In this document: piece by piece, positions 45,091-47,201 of the stretch
Position numbering within the stretch: the stretch's first letter is position 1
Layout: each line of letters begins with the position of its first letter
Source of the DNA: Terriglobia bacterium
GTDB lineage: Bacteria > Acidobacteriota > Terriglobia > 20CM-2-55-15
Reading direction: 5' to 3'
DNA: 47,201 bases
Assembly: GCA_036496425.1 (NCBI GenBank)
Contig: DASXLG010000352.1
Coordinates: 1 to 47,201 of the forward strand
Position numbers and translations under genes: made by a program
Notes under the pieces: model-generated
Database searches by the model: none
What the model was told of the DNA's origin: nothing
Seen by the model: only the letters and a program-made list of their open reading frames with translations

Positions 45091-45096
45091 TATGAT
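45091..45096 (+). promoter_or_regulatory. Putative -10 hexamer for the zinc-ribbon gene
   Basis: TATGAT ends 7 bases before the ATG at 45104, with no Shine-Dalgarno site, again suggesting a leaderless message. The -35 region is poor. Confidence 0.3.
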
Positions 45097-45103
45097 GTGG
45101 CCT

Positions 45104-45436
45104 ATGGATGAACGAGATTTCTACACAGAGCGTCCCGAGGCGAAGGTTGTGGAATATTCATGCCCGCGATGCAAGCGAAGCAATCAGTACCAGGTCCGCT
45201 GGATGCGGCGGACGAAGAAAGATCGGTTGCCTCCGCGCGCCGACGAGCGCGACCGCGCGCTTTTCGCCAAGTTGCGGGATTACCTCGTGCGAATCGATGA
45301 TGATGTGACCTGTAAGACCTGTCAGAAGCGCTTTGAAATCCCTTCACATCAGACGATGGTCTTTCTTGACGAGCGCAGTTCCAAAAGCACCCAGGGAAAC
45401 GACGATGACGACGACAATCGCGGCAATCGGGCCTGA
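45104..45436 (+). CDS. Small protein with two CxxC zinc-binding pairs
   Basis: A 110-residue protein. CPRC near the N-terminus and CKTC about 50 residues later would bind one zinc ion, with a charged helical stretch (DERDRALFAKLRDYLVRIDDD) between. The tail is Asp-rich (GNDDDDDNRGN). No function is recognised. An ATG at 45092 is possible, but a TATGAT -10-like site there favours 45104 as start. Confidence 0.55.
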   Translation: MDERDFYTERPEAKVVEYSCPRCKRSNQYQVRWMRRTKKDRLPPRADERDRALFAKLRDYLVRIDDDVTCKTCQKRFEIPSHQTMVFLDERSSKSTQGNDDDDDNRGNRA

Positions 45437-45577
45437 CTTCAGCCGTTTCCAGGGAAGCACGCGCATGCAGGTATGACCGCAACTCACGGCGTACGGCAAA
45501 TAGGTCAGTCTGTAGATTTTGTAAGCAACCCAAACGTTGGCGGCACAAAAGCTTGTTGGACCAGATCGCTAGGATCG

Positions 45578-45991
45578 TCACATTTCGAGAACGACGAGAT
45601 CTGGAATCAGTCGAAAATGGCGCACATTGACCGTGAGCACTCCACAGCCGTTTGATAACGCAGTTGCTCCAATTAAGAGGTCCGAAAAAGGGATTACTAC
45701 GCCACGGCTTTGTTGTTCTCCATCAAGCTTTCCCGCAAGTAGTGCTGTGTCCTTCGTGTATGGGAAGACTTCGACGTCGCGAAGCAGTTCTTCGATAAAG
45801 GATTCGCGGCGGGTTCGCACTTCTGCAGTCTGAGCGCGATAAATGCCGTGGACAAGCTCAGTCAATCCGACGGATGACAGCGCCGCCTCTTGATCTCCAG
45901 TTGTCGCAACTATCTGCTTAAGAAGATCAGCAACTGTATCTCCGCGACGTTCGGCGGCGATGACAATGCTGGAGTCGAGGATCAGTCCCAT
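45578..45991 (-). CDS. vapC: VapC-type PIN-domain toxin
   Basis: A 137-residue PIN ribonuclease. The acidic active site is visible as D6 (LILDSSIVI), E45 (LTELVHG) and D104 (PFSDLLIGATAL), with N122 in VNVRHF where an Asp or Asn is usual. VapC toxins cut tRNA or rRNA. It overlaps its antitoxin gene by 10 bases, the usual coupled order with antitoxin first. All four key residues are present, so it appears functional. Confidence 0.9.
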   Translation of the reverse strand: MGLILDSSIVIAAERRGDTVADLLKQIVATTGDQEAALSSVGLTELVHGIYRAQTAEVRTRRESFIEELLRDVEVFPYTKDTALLAGKLDGEQQSRGVVIPFSDLLIGATALSNGCGVLTVNVRHFRLIPDLVVLEM

Positions 45992-46263
45992 TTCGGCGGG
46001 CTTAGCGGTTCTTGATGGCTGTTGACGATCTCTTCGAGGTCGCGCGCGAATCCTCCATCCAGCGTGACCCTTGAAGCATGCGATTCGGCTAGAGCGATGG
46101 ATTCAGACAGGAGCCGTCCCCGCGCCTCAATTGGGCGAACGACTGCTATTGGTCGCGTATCATGTTCAATAATGACTTCTGTTCCCGATCGGACCCGCTC
46201 CAACAATGAGCCGAAATCATTTTTCGCTTCCGTGTCTGAGATGTGGATTACGTTCTTGGCCAT
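45982..46263 (-). CDS. Phd/YefM-type antitoxin
   Basis: A 93-residue antitoxin. The N-terminal DNA-binding fold is IHISDTEAKNDFGSLLERV followed by EVIIEHDTRPIAVVRP. The C-terminal part (FARDLEEIVNSHQEPLSPPKWD) would wrap the toxin. The start at 46263 matches the family; the longer open frame upstream covers unrelated sequence. A perfect TATAAT lies 7 bases before the ATG. Confidence 0.88.
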   Translation of the reverse strand: MAKNVIHISDTEAKNDFGSLLERVRSGTEVIIEHDTRPIAVVRPIEARGRLLSESIALAESHASRVTLDGGFARDLEEIVNSHQEPLSPPKWD

Positions 46264-46270
46264 AGGCCTG

Positions 46271-46276
46271 ATTATA
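46271..46276 (-). promoter_or_regulatory. -10 hexamer of the toxin-antitoxin operon
   Basis: TATAAT on the minus strand, 7 bases before the antitoxin ATG. The -35 region is poor (no TTGACA-like hexamer at 16-18 bases). The transcript would be leaderless or nearly so. Autoregulation by the antitoxin is expected for this family. Confidence 0.5.
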
Positions 46277-46372
46277 CTTGGGGGCCCGACCCGTAGCGAA
46301 GCGGCACCGCTACACCTGCAATCTGACGAGCCTGACGGAAACGGCACAGACCTCCGAGAGTCAAGGTTGCTC

Positions 46373-46783
46373 ACGCGCCAGACGATCGGAGTTCTTTCCG
46401 CTTGGTTCGGTCTCAAGGGGACCGAACCCGATACGTGTTACTACGTCGCAAATGCAGATCGAGTCATCGATCATGACGATATTGACTTGAACGTCGATCC
46501 GCCGCCTGATTTGGTCGTGGAGATCGAGTCGACGAATGAGTCCACAGCGAAATTTCCTATCTATGTTGCTCTGCAGGTTCCGGAGATCTGGCGTGTCGAC
46601 GCCCCGCACAATGAAGTGCGCATGTACGAATTGCGGGGAAACAGATATTGGGAAGTACCGGCAAGCGTCTCATTCCCGATTCTCACCCCTAAAGTTCTCG
46701 GGGAATTTCTGCGCGAACGCGAAACCAAAGGTCAAAAGGCCGCAATGGCCGCCTTCCGCGCTTGGCTGAAGAAACAACGGTAA
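46373..46783 (+). pseudogene. Uma2-type nuclease-fold gene, 5'-truncated
   Basis: The frame encodes the C-terminal two thirds of a Uma2/DUF820 PD-(D/E)XK protein: GTEPDTCYYVANADRV, then DPPPDLVVEIESTN, then IYVALQVPEIWRVDAP and a closing FLRER region. The usual N-terminal part (about 60-80 residues) is missing; upstream the frame is open but reads through the antitoxin antisense and resembles nothing. No start codon with a ribosome site fits. The toxin-antitoxin pair abuts the break, so its arrival may have removed the 5' end. Confidence 0.7.
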
Positions 46784-46817
46784 GTGCAAAATGTAGGAAA
46801 TCCATCGCGCCAGAAAG

Positions 46818-47201
46818 ATCGTGAAGTCTGGCGAGACGCGCGTCACGAGCGAAGCCGCGATCATGAAGTGAGGCGAGACACGCGTCACGAGTGAAGTCGC
46901 GATCATGAAGTGGGATGAGACACGCGTCACGAGTGAAGTCGCGATCATGAAGCGGGACGAGACACGCGTCACGAGTGGAGTTGCGATCATGAAGTGAGGC
47001 GAGACGCGCGTCACGAGTGAAGTTGCGATCATGAAGTGAGGCGAGACACGCGTCACGAGCGAAGTCGCGATCGTGAAGTGAGGCGAGACGCGCGTCACGA
47101 GTGAAGTGGCGATCATGAAGTGAGGCGAGACACGCGTCACGAGCGAAGTCGCGATCGTGAAGTGAGACGAGACGCGCGTCACGAGCGAAGTGTCGATCTT
47201 G
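46818..47201. repeat. 42-bp tandem repeat, 9 full copies and a partial, running off the edge
   Basis: Units begin at 46818, 46860, 46902, 46944, 46986, 47028, 47070, 47112 and 47154, with the start of a tenth at 47196. Each holds ATCxTGAAGTGAG, then GAGACxCGCGTCACGAG and GAAGTxGCG. Copies differ at a few positions (A/G and C/T changes). No spacers occur, so this is not CRISPR. Because 42 is a multiple of three, all reading frames stay in register, giving a 14-residue repeat on the minus strand. Confidence 0.95.

Noticed and set aside
46670-47182. Minus-strand frame encoding a 14-residue repeat protein.
   Set aside because: The frame stays open only because the unit is a multiple of three, and its C-terminal end is antisense to the Uma2-type gene. 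No signal or start context supports it.
46818-47201. Possible CRISPR array.
   Set aside because: The units are contiguous with no unique spacers, and there are no cas genes.

Overview
The window reads as chromosomal DNA from a moderately GC-rich, Gram-negative (LPS-making) bacterium, most probably an acidobacterium. The pointers are an 1100-residue TonB-dependent receptor with an N-terminal carboxypeptidase-regulatory domain, the rpoN-centred gene order, an ECF42 sigma factor with DGPF-type YCII proteins, a secreted DUF6152 protein and several secreted Gly/Arg/Pro-rich proteins. The lineage is inferred from gene families; there is no rRNA gene to confirm it, and I saw no tRNA gene.

Layout. 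1-3749: leftward accessory genes (DUF6152 protein, sulfatase-modifying-factor-like protein, a small zinc-ribbon protein, a Tat-exported amidohydrolase). 3798-21316: one long rightward housekeeping block, ilvD, then lptC/A-lptB-rpoN-hpf-rapZ-EIIA-HPr-EI-ABC exporter-yicC-gmk-rpoZ-coaBC-udg-priA. Many of these genes overlap by 4 bases. The block joins LPS export, sigma-54, ribosome hibernation, a PTS phosphorelay without a visible sugar permease, cell-wall/RNA regulation, nucleotide and CoA synthesis, and DNA repair and restart. It ends in a 23-bp-stem hairpin shared with the leftward TonB-dependent receptor gene. 24731-34194: the 2-oxoglutarate dehydrogenase genes sucA (E1) and sucB (E2), then a CtlX-like hydrolase that has lost its catalytic cysteine.

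The most unusual region is 27505-32216. Here sucA and sucB are separated by a 4.7-kb insert bounded by a perfect 24-bp direct repeat that duplicates the 3' end of sucA. The insert carries three tightly linked genes: a small helical protein of a type I associate with type VI effector loci, a protein with a degenerate endonuclease/exonuclease/phosphatase fold, and a 975-residue protein combining two nucleotidyltransferase-like domains with a C-terminal AvrRpt2-like (C70) cysteine protease. I see no integrase or transposase. This is the best candidate for an undescribed effector or conflict module.

34207-47201: mixed accessory genes. They are a D-threonine-aldolase-like enzyme, two paralogous secreted proteins, an ECF sigma/FecR-like anti-sigma pair with a secreted HEWGTF-type protein, a DUF1444 protein, a hydratase, an intact hicB beside a twice-frameshifted hicA, an ECF42 sigma operon with a well-matched autoregulatory promoter, a VapBC-type toxin-antitoxin pair, a 5'-truncated Uma2-type nuclease gene, and a 42-bp tandem repeat of more than nine copies running off the right edge. 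Several genes have a -10-like hexamer only 6-8 bases before the start codon and no clear Shine-Dalgarno site, which suggests leaderless transcripts.
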